From: Betaproteobacteria bacterium LSUCC0117
Lineage (GTDB): Bacteria; Pseudomonadota; Gammaproteobacteria; Burkholderiales; Burkholderiaceae_C
Assembly: GCA_030441535.1 (NCBI GenBank)
Contig: JAUJFZ010000002.1
Span: 372,001-436,000, forward strand
Direction: 5' to 3'
DNA length: 64,000 nt
Part shown: positions 35,362 to 43,936 of the stretch, in pieces
Numbering within the stretch: the first letter of the stretch is position 1
Layout of the letters: the number at the start of each line of letters is the position of its first letter
The notes under the pieces: generated by a model
The model's input: only the letters and a program-made list of their open reading frames with translations
The model's database searches: none
Told to the model about the DNA's origin: nothing
Made by a program: the position numbers and the translations under genes

Positions 35362-36207
35362 ATGTGGATTGATACCCATTGTCATTGGGATGCGGCTGAG
35401 TTTGGTGAGGCAGAGCAGGCTGCTGCCTCGCGCTTAGCTGCGCGCGAGCAGGGCGTCACTTGCTGCGTTGTGCCCGCGGTAGAGACGGCCAACTTTCAGG
35501 CGGTTCGTGCTTGGGCGCACCAGCATGATGACGTTTACGCCCTCGGCATTCACCCCTTGTTTGCCCAGGATGCGGGGCCAGCCGATCTAGATCGATTGGA
35601 TGACGCGCTCAGCCGTTGGCGTGACGATCCCCGTTTGGTCGCGGTGGGTGAGATTGGTTTGGACGGGTTTGTTCCCGCGTTACAAACACCAACGGCACAA
35701 ACGCATGGCGAGTGGCTATACCGAGCGCAATTGAAATTAGCGCGGAAACACGGCTTGCCGGTCATCCTACACGTGCGCAAAAGTGCGGATCGATTGTTAA
35801 AACATCTGCGTGAAGTTGGTGTCTCCGGCGGCATTGCGCACGCATTCAATGGCAGCCAGGTGCAAGCCGATGGCTTTTTAGCCCTGAATTTTTGCCTTGG
35901 CTTTGGCGGCACTGTGACATTTGAAACCGCACGACGCATCCGTGCCCTTGCCGAAGCGGTGCCAATAGATGGTTTTGTTTTGGAAACGGATGCCCCCGAT
36001 ATCCCACCAACCTGGCTCTACGTCACGGCGGAGCGCCGCGCCGCGGGCGAAGTGCCACCGCCCAATTCGCCTGCCGAGTTACCTCGCATTGCCGCGGTCT
36101 TTGCGGGCTTGCGTGCCATGTCTATTGAGACGCTTGCGCTGCAAAACACGGTCAATGCGGCGAGGGTGTTACCCCGGCTGGGCCGGTACCTCTCGCTGCG
36201 GCAATAA
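35362..36207 (+). CDS. TatD-family metal-dependent deoxyribonuclease
   Basis: A 281-residue TIM-barrel hydrolase. The metal-binding residues are visible: H6 and H8 (DTHCHWD), Glu in GEIGLDG, His in LHVRKSADR, the His-containing segment GGIAHAFNG, and Asp in LETDAPDIPP. Family members are 3'-5' exonucleases or D-aminoacyl-type deacylases, so the exact substrate is open. It is tightly packed between lolD and the spermidine-synthase-like gene. Confidence 0.92.
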   Translation: MWIDTHCHWDAAEFGEAEQAAASRLAAREQGVTCCVVPAVETANFQAVRAWAHQHDDVYALGIHPLFAQDAGPADLDRLDDALSRWRDDPRLVAVGEIGLDGFVPALQTPTAQTHGEWLYRAQLKLARKHGLPVILHVRKSADRLLKHLREVGVSGGIAHAFNGSQVQADGFLALNFCLGFGGTVTFETARRIRALAEAVPIDGFVLETDAPDIPPTWLYVTAERRAAGEVPPPNSPAELPRIAAVFAGLRAMSIETLALQNTVNAARVLPRLGRYLSLRQ

Positions 36208-37040
36208 TGTGGGGTATGAGCCAATTTCCTTTTGCAAAAAAAGCCACGAAGCCGACGCAGCAGACCCTGCCACAGGTTAACTTTTCCGAGGATGGTGAGG
36301 TCCGTTACCTGCACTTAGGGTCGGAGTGGGTGCAGGGGTCGATGTGGCTGGATAAGCCCTATGAGATAGAACTCGACTACGTACGTCGCATGATGGCGTG
36401 GTTGCTTTTTGTAGACCTGTCAGATGTCCCTGATTTGCACGCGATGCAACTGGGGCTGGGGGCAGCGTCTTTGACTAAGTTTTGCCATAAAAAGCTGGGA
36501 ACCCTGACAACGGCGGTTGAGATCAACCCAGAGGTGGTTTCGGTGTGTCGCCATTGGTTCAAGTTGCCGCCGAATAGCGACAAGTTGAACGTCGTTTTGG
36601 GCGATGCGCAGGCCGTTTTGAAACAGCCGGAGTGGCGACACGCGGTTGACGCCCTGCAGGTTGACTTGTACGACCACGAGGCAGCGGGCCCGGTGCTTGA
36701 TAGTGTGGATTTTTATGCAAGCTGTCGTGATGTGCTGTCCGATGACGGCATCATGACAGTGAATTTATTTGGTCGCCATGCCAGTTTTGATGTGTCGATG
36801 CAGAACATGGCGCAGGTCTTTGGCGAGGATGCGATTTGGGCGTTTACGCCCACCCGTGAGGGTAACTGTGTGGTCCTTGCTCAAGCGCGCGCGCATCAAC
36901 CAGAACGTCTGGCGTTGCTGGCGCAAGCGCAAGCCATCGAGGCGACCTATAAGTTACCTTGTGTTAATTGGTTAAAAATGTTGAAGCCTTGGCGGGACGT
37001 CGGTCGCTTTGACAACATCAATGCAATCAAAACGAAATGA
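36207..37040 (+). CDS. Spermidine synthase-like protein
   Basis: A 277-residue protein with the aminopropyltransferase/SAM-binding Rossmann fold: YLHLGSEWVQGSMWLD, MQLGLGAASLTKF, TTAVEINPEVV and GDAQAVL. The segment corresponding to the catalytic Asp motif of SpeE reads QVDLYDHEA, unlike the usual (V/I)DSTDP, so polyamine synthesis is doubtful. Its ATG shares one base with the tatD stop (TAATG), and its end overlaps DUF3422 by 4 bases. An ATG at 36216 is an alternative. I would describe it as a conserved SAM-fold protein of unknown substrate. Confidence 0.75.
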   Translation: MWGMSQFPFAKKATKPTQQTLPQVNFSEDGEVRYLHLGSEWVQGSMWLDKPYEIELDYVRRMMAWLLFVDLSDVPDLHAMQLGLGAASLTKFCHKKLGTLTTAVEINPEVVSVCRHWFKLPPNSDKLNVVLGDAQAVLKQPEWRHAVDALQVDLYDHEAAGPVLDSVDFYASCRDVLSDDGIMTVNLFGRHASFDVSMQNMAQVFGEDAIWAFTPTREGNCVVLAQARAHQPERLALLAQAQAIEATYKLPCVNWLKMLKPWRDVGRFDNINAIKTK

Positions 37041-38329
37041 AGATACCCATGAAGACGCACCCCCTTCGCCTGGCGTTACACAACGAAATCCACGCGCGAC
37101 CGCCCGAACCCGTCGAGATCGGCACTGCGATCACTCACATTGTGATGTGGTTGAACCCTGAGGAGCGGGCCGATAGCTTGGCGCACTTTTCGACGTTGCT
37201 GAGCAACCACCACTTGTCTGGCCCACAGGCGGGCGTCACGCACTTGCGAGCGGATCTGGGTGCTTACAAACTGCGCTGGGAGATGCACACCGAGTTTGTC
37301 AGTTACACCTTCATGCGCGCGTTGCCGCCGGTCGTGCCGAATGCGACATCGGTGGCTAAAGCGATTGATTTAGTCGATGAGGAGTGGTTATCGACGATAC
37401 CCGGCGAGTGCCTTTGCCAAATGCATGTGACCGCGATTGCGCAAGGCGATGATGCCCGGGCGGCACTGGTGCGTAACTCGCTGCGCGACGAGTCATTGGC
37501 GGGTTCTTTGGTCGGGATGGGCCAAGTTGTGGTCCATACAGACTTTGTCATTCAATCGGACGGCGCAACCCAAACGCTGTTACAAGTCGGTGACTTGTCA
37601 CCCCGGCGCTTGGGCCGTTTGGTCCAGCGGCTACTCGAAATTGAGACCTACCGAATGGCGGCCCTGTTGGGCTTACCGGAAGCACGGCGGAGCATGGATT
37701 TGTTGACCCGTGGAGAGGCCGAGCTCGCATCACTCGCCACGGCGATCCGGACCGCGAAGTCGGAGGATGAGCCCGAACTACTCGATCGTCTCACTCGCTT
37801 GGCGGGAGAAGTGGAGGGGCACTACGCGGCCACGCACTCCCGGTTTTCAGCCAGTGATGCGTACTTCCAACTGGTGCGTCGACGCATTGACGACATTGCC
37901 GAGGAGCGTTTGGGCAACTTGCAATCCATCAAAGACTTCATGCAGCGTCGTTTGACCCCAGCCATGAATACCTGTGAATGGTCGCAGCGGCGCCAACAAA
38001 ACCTCTCTCAGCGAGTTTCTCGCATGAGTAACTTGCTGCGGACCCGGGTGGAAATTGAGCAGCAGGACAGCAACCGTGAGTTGCTCAGTGCCATGAATGA
38101 GCGACAGGCCCTTCAACTTAAACTGCAATCGACTGTCGAGGGTCTTTCTGTTGCCGCGATCACCTATTACCTCACCGGTTTGTTGGGTTATCTCGCAAAG
38201 GGAGCGGCTGTTTTTGGCTGGCCGCTGAGTCCCGAGTTGACGATGGCGGCTGCGGTTCCTGTCGTTGTGCTGTTGGTCTGGTGGTTATTGAAGCGCGCAC
38301 AGCGTGCCATCAAAGGTGATTCAAATTAA
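37037..38329 (+). CDS. DUF3422 family membrane-anchored protein
   Basis: A 430-residue protein. The N-terminal part (LRLALHNEIHARPPEPV) is the DUF3422 signature. The middle (about residues 215-370) is long, charged and helical, probably coiled coil (LQSIKDFMQRR…, MSNLLRTRVEIEQQ). The C-terminus has two hydrophobic helices (AAITYYLTGLLGYLAKGAAVFG; MAAAVPVVVLLVWWLL), written here in part, placing most of the protein in the cytoplasm facing the membrane. No function is known. It overlaps the upstream gene by 4 bases (ATGA) and so is translated with it. Confidence 0.83.
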   Translation: MKIPMKTHPLRLALHNEIHARPPEPVEIGTAITHIVMWLNPEERADSLAHFSTLLSNHHLSGPQAGVTHLRADLGAYKLRWEMHTEFVSYTFMRALPPVVPNATSVAKAIDLVDEEWLSTIPGECLCQMHVTAIAQGDDARAALVRNSLRDESLAGSLVGMGQVVVHTDFVIQSDGATQTLLQVGDLSPRRLGRLVQRLLEIETYRMAALLGLPEARRSMDLLTRGEAELASLATAIRTAKSEDEPELLDRLTRLAGEVEGHYAATHSRFSASDAYFQLVRRRIDDIAEERLGNLQSIKDFMQRRLTPAMNTCEWSQRRQQNLSQRVSRMSNLLRTRVEIEQQDSNRELLSAMNERQALQLKLQSTVEGLSVAAITYYLTGLLGYLAKGAAVFGWPLSPELTMAAAVPVVVLLVWWLLKRAQRAIKGDSN

Positions 38330-38387
38330 GACCGAATCGAATCGGCGGGGTGCCGCCTCCATTGGCCGCAATCGCGCGACCTGACCG

Positions 38388-39302
38388 GTGGTAAATAAGA
38401 TCACGCCTGCAGCACCTGCGCAAATGTGGGTGGGACTGACCTTTGCCGTGTTGGGTGCGGTCGCTTTCAGTGCCAAGGCAATTGTGGTGAAACTGGCCTA
38501 TCGGTACAACGTTGATGCGGTCACGTTGTTGATGTTTCGCATGCTGTTTGCCATGCCGTTGTTCGCCCTAATGGCGTGGTGGGCCGGGCGGGACAAGGCG
38601 TCGTTGACGCGCGCTCAATGGAAGCAGGTCTTGTTGGTCGGCTTCTCGGGTTACTACCTCGCCAGCTTCCTAGACTTCTGGGGGTTGCAATACATCTCGG
38701 CCAGCCTGGAAAGACTGATTCTCTACCTCAACCCCACCGTGGTGCTGCTGTTGGGGTGGTGGCTTTACGGGCGACGTATTCGGGCCCAGCAGTTGTGGGC
38801 AATGGCAATCAGTTACACAGGTGTCATGCTAGTTTTTGGCCACGAGTTACATTTCGATGGCTGGGTGACGCTCATTGGTGGCGGTTTGGTCTTCGCAAGT
38901 GCCATCAGTTACGCGGTTTATTTACTGATGAGTGGGGAGCTGGTCGCTGCTTTGGGTAGCATGCGGCTGGTAGGTCTGGCGAGCATGACGGCGGCGGTGT
39001 TTTGCATCCTTCAGTTTGTTTTGCTTCGCCCGATGGGTGCTGCTGTGGTGGCGCCTGAGGTCATCTACCTGTCGATCTTCAACGCGGTTTTTTGTACGGC
39101 GGTGCCCGTGTTGCTGGTGATGTTGGGGGTTGAAAAAATTGGGGCTGCGCTGGCATCTCAGGTTGGTATGGTTGGACCGATGTCAACGCTCGTCATGGGT
39201 GTATTCATTTTGGATGAACCCTTCAACACATGGATTTTGGTCGGAACCGCCTTTGTTTTAGCGGGCGTTTATTTGGCTTCAAGGCGTGCGCGCTCGGGGT
39301 AA
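38388..39302 (+). CDS. EamA/DMT-superfamily transporter
   Basis: A 304-residue inner-membrane protein with ten predicted helices arranged as two EamA repeats (for example FAVLGAVAFSAKAIVVKLAY and MLGVEKIGAALASQVGMVGP). The family exports amino acids, metabolites or drugs; the substrate is not readable. GTG at 38388 is the annotated start, with an ATG at 38424 as alternative. A 58-base gap separates it from DUF3422, and its end is 19 bases before the SDR gene. Confidence 0.86.
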   Translation: MVNKITPAAPAQMWVGLTFAVLGAVAFSAKAIVVKLAYRYNVDAVTLLMFRMLFAMPLFALMAWWAGRDKASLTRAQWKQVLLVGFSGYYLASFLDFWGLQYISASLERLILYLNPTVVLLLGWWLYGRRIRAQQLWAMAISYTGVMLVFGHELHFDGWVTLIGGGLVFASAISYAVYLLMSGELVAALGSMRLVGLASMTAAVFCILQFVLLRPMGAAVVAPEVIYLSIFNAVFCTAVPVLLVMLGVEKIGAALASQVGMVGPMSTLVMGVFILDEPFNTWILVGTAFVLAGVYLASRRARSG

Positions 39303-39321
39303 TTTGATACAGGAGAAAACG

Positions 39322-40119
39322 ATGGATTTAGGTATTTCAGGTAAGTGGGCATTGGTTTGTGGTGCCAGCAAAGGTTTGGGGCTGGCCTGCGCGCAACACC
39401 TCAGCGAAGCGGGGGTCCATGTGGTCATGGTCGCACGCCAAGCCGCCGCGCTAGAGGCTGCCGCTAGCGCCTTGCGAAATGCGCCGGGTGCTGGGCAGGT
39501 ACTGACGGTCGCAGCAGATGTCACCACAGAAGCCGGTCGCGACGCCATTTGGGCTGCCGCAGGTGGCCCCGGCAGAGATTACGACATCGTGATTACCAAT
39601 GCGGGTGGCCCTCCAACAGGCGACTTCCGCGATTGGGGCCGTGACCAATGGTTGTCAGCCGTTGATGCCAATATGTTGACCCCCATTGAGTTGATCAAGT
39701 CCACCATTGATGGGATGGCGGCCCGCGGCTTTGGTCGCATCATCAACATCACCAGCGGTGCCGTGAAGTCGCCGATCGATGTGTTGGGCTTGTCCAATGG
39801 CGCGCGCAGTGGTCTGACGGGCTTCATCGCCGGCTTGGCGCGCAGCGGAATCGCCGGTAAGGGTGTCACAGTCAATAACCTGTTGCCTGGCGCATTTGAT
39901 ACCGATCGATTGACCACGACCTTGAAAGGCGCGGCTGCAAAAACGGGTGCCAGCGTGGAGGATGTGGCCGCCGCACGTCGCAACGGTGTGCCTGCTAAGC
40001 GTTTCGGTCAACCCAGCGAGTTCGGCGCTATGTGTGCTTTTTTGTGCAGCCAGCACGCGGGTTATGTCGTGGGACAAAACATTTTGGTGGATGGTGGCGC
40101 CTATCCTGGAACGTTCTGA
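39322..40119 (+). CDS. Atypical short-chain dehydrogenase/reductase without YxxxK
   Basis: A 265-residue SDR-fold protein with cofactor-binding GASKGLGLA and NAGG. The catalytic Ser is present in INITSGAV, but 13 and 17 residues later, where classical SDRs have Tyr and Lys, there are Ser and Arg (LSNGARSG). CDD describes a BKR-like SDR subgroup lacking the tetrad, and this protein fits it. The start at 39322 is clear from AGGAG ~7 bases upstream; the frame extends into the EamA gene but is not used. Often labelled 3-oxoacyl-ACP reductase, which I would not assert. Confidence 0.85.
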   Translation: MDLGISGKWALVCGASKGLGLACAQHLSEAGVHVVMVARQAAALEAAASALRNAPGAGQVLTVAADVTTEAGRDAIWAAAGGPGRDYDIVITNAGGPPTGDFRDWGRDQWLSAVDANMLTPIELIKSTIDGMAARGFGRIINITSGAVKSPIDVLGLSNGARSGLTGFIAGLARSGIAGKGVTVNNLLPGAFDTDRLTTTLKGAAAKTGASVEDVAAARRNGVPAKRFGQPSEFGAMCAFLCSQHAGYVVGQNILVDGGAYPGTF

Positions 40120-40140
40120 TGGGCGGTCGATCGCGGTGGT

Positions 40141-41067
40141 CTAGTGGCGTTTGCCGCTGGACACCACGATCCCCAAAATAATCAGACCAAACGCGACGAC
40201 ATGGTAAGTCCGGGGGGCTTCACCGAGGAAAAGTGTTGACAGCGTCGCGGCAAACAAAGGGGTGAGATTGGCGAAAAACCCGGCTGTTGAGGCGCCTGCA
40301 ATGGCGACACCTGCGCCCCAGAACCGGTAGGCCAGAAGTGCCGGGCAGATCGCGACATACGCCAGCGCCAAGACCAGTCCGCCGCTCCATAGAATTTCGG
40401 GAGGTGGGTTACCCAGTGCCAGCGGTAACGCCCATTCCACGGCTGAGAAGCCTCCAGCCCACATCACGCCAAAGATCATTTGGGCCATCAGATAGGCCAA
40501 CCAGTCTTGTTGCAGCTCGGATTGCGCTGGGGTCGGCCTGGAGAGTAGCCAGCTGTAAGTGGCCCAAGCCCAAGTCGCCAAGATCATCCACGCATCGCCC
40601 GGCACCAGTTTGAGCTGGGCAAAACGTGTCAGGTCGCCCTGCAGCAGGACCACCGCGACCCCCAGTAACGAAAAACTGGCCCCAACCCAGGCGCGGGCAG
40701 CGGGTTGTTGCTTGAAAAATACCCGACCGATTACCAGCATCCAGACGGGCATGCTGGACGCCACGAGCGTGACGTTCATGGCGGTGGAGGTTTGCAAGGC
40801 CAGGTACTGGAAGGAGTTGTAACAGCCCATACCGGTCAAGCCAAGAAAAACCAAGCGCCAGGTTGCCCCGCTCAGGGTCTGTCGGCGCGCCCATAAAACC
40901 CCCAAGAAAGGGCTGACGATCGCCAATGCCAGCACCCACCGAAAAAAATTCAGCGTCATGGGTGGGATTTGGTCGGCAACCAATCGACCCACAATGGCGT
41001 TCCCTGCCCAAAGCACGGGGGGAATGCAGAGGAAGAGCGCCGCTTTGGCTGTGAGTTTTTGTGTCAT
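40141..41067 (-). CDS. EamA/DMT-superfamily transporter
   Basis: A 308-residue membrane protein with ten hydrophobic helices in two EamA halves, starting FLCIPPVLWAGNAIVGRLVA. The segment TLNFFRWVLALAIVSPF and the second-half FFANLTPLFAATLSTLFLGE are typical of the family. It is a different subgroup from the EamA protein at 38388-39302. It converges on the SDR gene (21 bases between stops) and is divergent from the quinone oxidoreductase. Confidence 0.87.
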   Translation of the reverse strand: MTQKLTAKAALFLCIPPVLWAGNAIVGRLVADQIPPMTLNFFRWVLALAIVSPFLGVLWARRQTLSGATWRLVFLGLTGMGCYNSFQYLALQTSTAMNVTLVASSMPVWMLVIGRVFFKQQPAARAWVGASFSLLGVAVVLLQGDLTRFAQLKLVPGDAWMILATWAWATYSWLLSRPTPAQSELQQDWLAYLMAQMIFGVMWAGGFSAVEWALPLALGNPPPEILWSGGLVLALAYVAICPALLAYRFWGAGVAIAGASTAGFFANLTPLFAATLSTLFLGEAPRTYHVVAFGLIILGIVVSSGKRH

Positions 41068-41216
41068 GGTTGGCCCTAGCCGCTCACTGTAACAAGTAAT
41101 GGCGGTGAACTTCGGGCTGTCGGCTTAGCGCTGTCGCATGCGTTTACCCCTTAGGCCCGCGCATACCCAAATCCGTGGCAATATTCGTTGGTTTACGACT
41201 ACAAAAGGAGATATTC

Positions 41217-42203
41217 ATGACCATCCATGCCATCAAATTCAACGCGCCCGGCGGCCCAGAAAACCTCGAATGGGTAGAAGTCACCGTCGGTGATCCTGGC
41301 CCTGGCGAAGTGCGCGTTCGCCACCATACGGTCGGTTTGAACTTCATTGACGTCTACCACCGTACCGGTTTGTACCCCATGCCCATGCCTGCCGGTTTGG
41401 GTATGGAAGGCGCTGGCGTGGTCGAGGCTGTCGGTGAAGGTGTGACCCATTTGAAAGCGGGCGACCGCGTGGCCTATGCTGCCAACCCGCCAGGTTCTTA
41501 CGCAGAAGTTCGTGTGATGCCGGCGATGAATGTGTGTGTTTTGCCAGACAACATCAGTTTTGAGACGGGTGCTGCGATGATGCTCAAGGGTCTTACGGCC
41601 CAATACCTGTTGAAAAAGACACACCCAGTGGGTGGCCTGCGGGCTGGTGATTACATCCTGTTCCATGCGGCCGCGGGCGGCGTGGGTTTGATTGCCTGCC
41701 AATGGGCGAAACACTTGGGTTTAAATTTGATTGGCACGGCCGGCTCCGATGAGAAGTGTGAGTTAGCTAAAGCACATGGTGCTGCCCACGTGATCAACTA
41801 CAAGACCCAAGACTTCGTGAAAGAGGTCAAGGCGATCACGGGCGGCAAGGGCTTGAAAGTGGTTTACGACTCAGTCGGCAAAGACACTTGGGAGGGTTCG
41901 CTGCAGTGCTTGGCACCATTCGGTTTGATGGCCAGCTTCGGCAATGCATCAGGCCCCGTTGAGCCGATCGCCCCCGGTATCTTGGGTCCCAAGGGCTCTT
42001 TGTACCTGACGCGCCAAACGCTGTTCACCCACATCAGCAGCCGCGAGGCCACACAGGCCATGGCCGATGATTTGTTTGACGTGGTCAGTTCAGGTGCAGT
42101 CGATATCAAGATCGAGCAGCGCTACGCCCTCAAGGACGTCGCGCAAGCGCATCGTGATTTGGAAGCACGCAAGACCACCGGTTGCACCATCCTCACGATT
42201 TAA
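41217..42203 (+). CDS. qorA: NADPH:quinone oxidoreductase, zeta-crystallin type
   Basis: A 328-residue zinc-independent medium-chain dehydrogenase/reductase that reduces quinones with NADPH. Landmarks are HHTVGLNFIDVYHRTGLYP, GMEGAGVV, and the cofactor-binding AAAGGVGLIACQWAKHLG. Zinc-ligand Cys residues of alcohol dehydrogenases are absent. The ATG at 41217 has a strong AAGGAGAT 6 bases upstream, which rules out the longer open frame. It is probably monocistronic and converges on the aminotransferase gene. Confidence 0.93.
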   Translation: MTIHAIKFNAPGGPENLEWVEVTVGDPGPGEVRVRHHTVGLNFIDVYHRTGLYPMPMPAGLGMEGAGVVEAVGEGVTHLKAGDRVAYAANPPGSYAEVRVMPAMNVCVLPDNISFETGAAMMLKGLTAQYLLKKTHPVGGLRAGDYILFHAAAGGVGLIACQWAKHLGLNLIGTAGSDEKCELAKAHGAAHVINYKTQDFVKEVKAITGGKGLKVVYDSVGKDTWEGSLQCLAPFGLMASFGNASGPVEPIAPGILGPKGSLYLTRQTLFTHISSREATQAMADDLFDVVSSGAVDIKIEQRYALKDVAQAHRDLEARKTTGCTILTI

Positions 42204-42220
42204 ATCGCGAGGTCGGTGTG

Positions 42221-43366
42221 TCAGGCGGTGGTGGTCTGAGGGGCAACCACCGCCAGTGCCTTTTCGAGGCTGGCGACGGCGGCATCGCTGTCGTGCCACT
42301 TATCGAGGCCGAATAGACCAAGGCGGAAGGTCATGAAGTCGGGACCCTCATCGCACTGCAACGGTACGCCTGCCGCCGTTTGAAGGCCAACTTCTAAGAA
42401 CTTCTTTGAAGACTGTAAGCCGGGATCGGTGGTGAAGCTCACCACCACACCGGGGGCTTTGAACCCCTCAGCAGCTACCGATATGAAACCGTAATCGGTT
42501 AGCAAGGCCCGTACTTTCTGTCCCAATGCCATTTGTTCGTCGCGCACTTTGTTGAAACCATAAGCCTCGGTTTCGACCATCGTGTCACGCAAGCGTGTGA
42601 GCGCATCCGTCGGCATGGTGGTGTGATAGGCGTGGCCGCCTTGCTCGTAGGTTTCCATGATGGCGAGCCATTTTTTCAGGTCCATGGCAAACGTCGAGCT
42701 CTGCGTCTGTTCAATGGCATCGCGTGCGCGCGCACTGAGCATGACCATGGCGCAGCAGGGTGAGCTGCTCCAGCCTTTCTGCGGTGCGCTGATCAGGACG
42801 TCAACGCCCGTCGCCGCCATGTCAACCCAGATGGCGCCGGATGCAATGCAATCCAGTACAAAAAGGCCACCGACTTCGTGCACAGCGTCTGCAACCGCTT
42901 TTAAGTAATCGTCCGGTAGGATCATGCCGGCAGAGGTCTCTACGTGCGGCGCGAACACAACCTTTGGCTTTTCGGCCTTAATCGCAGCGACCACGTCGGC
43001 AATCGGCATGGGAGCCCAGGGCGATTGGGGTTCGTTGGAAATGGGTTTGGCCTTGAGTACCGCGTGCGATTTCGGGATTCGCCCCATGTCGAAGATTTGG
43101 GTCCAGCGATAGCTGAACCAGCCGTTACGGATCACCATCACGTGTTCATCGGTGGCGAACTGCCGCGCGACGGACTCCATACCGAACGTGCCACTGCCAG
43201 GGACCAACACCACACTGTGGGCGCTGTAAACCCCTTTCAGCATACGACCGATGTCGCGCATCACATCACCGAAGCGCTTGGACATGTGATTAAGTGAACG
43301 ATCGGTGTACACGACCGAGAATTCCATCAGTCCATCTGGATCGATATGAGGTAGTAATGCGGGCAT
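42221..43366 (-). CDS. Class V PLP aminotransferase, serine/alanine-glyoxylate type
   Basis: A 381-residue fold-type I PLP enzyme. Evidence: VPGSGTFGMESVARQF, HVETSAGMILP, DCIASGAIWVDM with the PLP-ring Asp, and the Schiff-base Lys in SAPQKGWSSSP. Family members transaminate alanine or serine to glyoxylate, or use phosphonates; the acceptor is open. ATG at 43366 is preferred since CGGAGA lies 7 bases upstream; a TTG at 43384 would add six residues. It is 27 bases downstream of lspA. Confidence 0.87.
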   Translation of the reverse strand: MPALLPHIDPDGLMEFSVVYTDRSLNHMSKRFGDVMRDIGRMLKGVYSAHSVVLVPGSGTFGMESVARQFATDEHVMVIRNGWFSYRWTQIFDMGRIPKSHAVLKAKPISNEPQSPWAPMPIADVVAAIKAEKPKVVFAPHVETSAGMILPDDYLKAVADAVHEVGGLFVLDCIASGAIWVDMAATGVDVLISAPQKGWSSSPCCAMVMLSARARDAIEQTQSSTFAMDLKKWLAIMETYEQGGHAYHTTMPTDALTRLRDTMVETEAYGFNKVRDEQMALGQKVRALLTDYGFISVAAEGFKAPGVVVSFTTDPGLQSSKKFLEVGLQTAAGVPLQCDEGPDFMTFRLGLFGLDKWHDSDAAVASLEKALAVVAPQTTTA

Positions 43367-43393
43367 AAGGCGTCTCCGTTTCAAATGGGTTCG

Positions 43394-43936
43394 TTACGCT
43401 TGACGGGTTTTCCGCCAGCGTCGAATTTCATCGTAGATTAACAGACACGCGCCGATCGTGATGGCGCTGTCTGCCACATTGAATGCAGGGAAATGGCCAT
43501 TGTAGAAAACGGGCGCTAACACGGACCAATGAAAGTCCAAAAAGTCGACCACGTAGCCATGTTGAATTCGATCAATCAGATTACCTAGCGCACCGCCCAG
43601 AACACACGCCAGACTGGTGGCGAGCAGGCGCTCTGCATGGTGCTGTTTCAGCATCCAAGTTAACCATACCGCAGCCACTACCGCGATGCCTCCAAAGAAC
43701 CAGCGTTGCCAGCCATCCTCTCCTGCGAGAAAAGAGAACGCGGCACCGTGGTTATGGACGCGTACGATATTGAAAAAGCCCGTGACTTCAAAACCGTCGC
43801 CAAACGCCATCGTCTGGATGATCCATTGCTTACTCGCTTGATCCAGCAGGACGAGAAGCGCGGCCAGCCCCAACCACGCAAAAAAGCGCTTTGGAGCGGG
43901 CGCTGGATTTGAATCTGAAAGGGCGCTTTCCGTCAT
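43394..43936 (-). CDS. lspA: Lipoprotein signal peptidase II
   Basis: Inner-membrane aspartyl protease that cleaves prolipoprotein signal peptides. The 180-residue protein has four membrane helices (for example AWLGLAALLVLLDQASKQW), the motif NHGAAFSFLAG, and catalytic Asp residues in NLIDR and FNVADS. The start overlaps the ileS stop by 4 bases. ribF-ileS-lspA is a widely conserved order. Confidence 0.95.
   Translation of the reverse strand: MTESALSDSNPAPAPKRFFAWLGLAALLVLLDQASKQWIIQTMAFGDGFEVTGFFNIVRVHNHGAAFSFLAGEDGWQRWFFGGIAVVAAVWLTWMLKQHHAERLLATSLACVLGGALGNLIDRIQHGYVVDFLDFHWSVLAPVFYNGHFPAFNVADSAITIGACLLIYDEIRRWRKTRQA

Noticed and set aside
38344..38357. GGCGG/CCGCC hairpin between DUF3422 and the EamA gene
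   Set aside because: Only 5 bp and no T-run; too weak to call a terminator.
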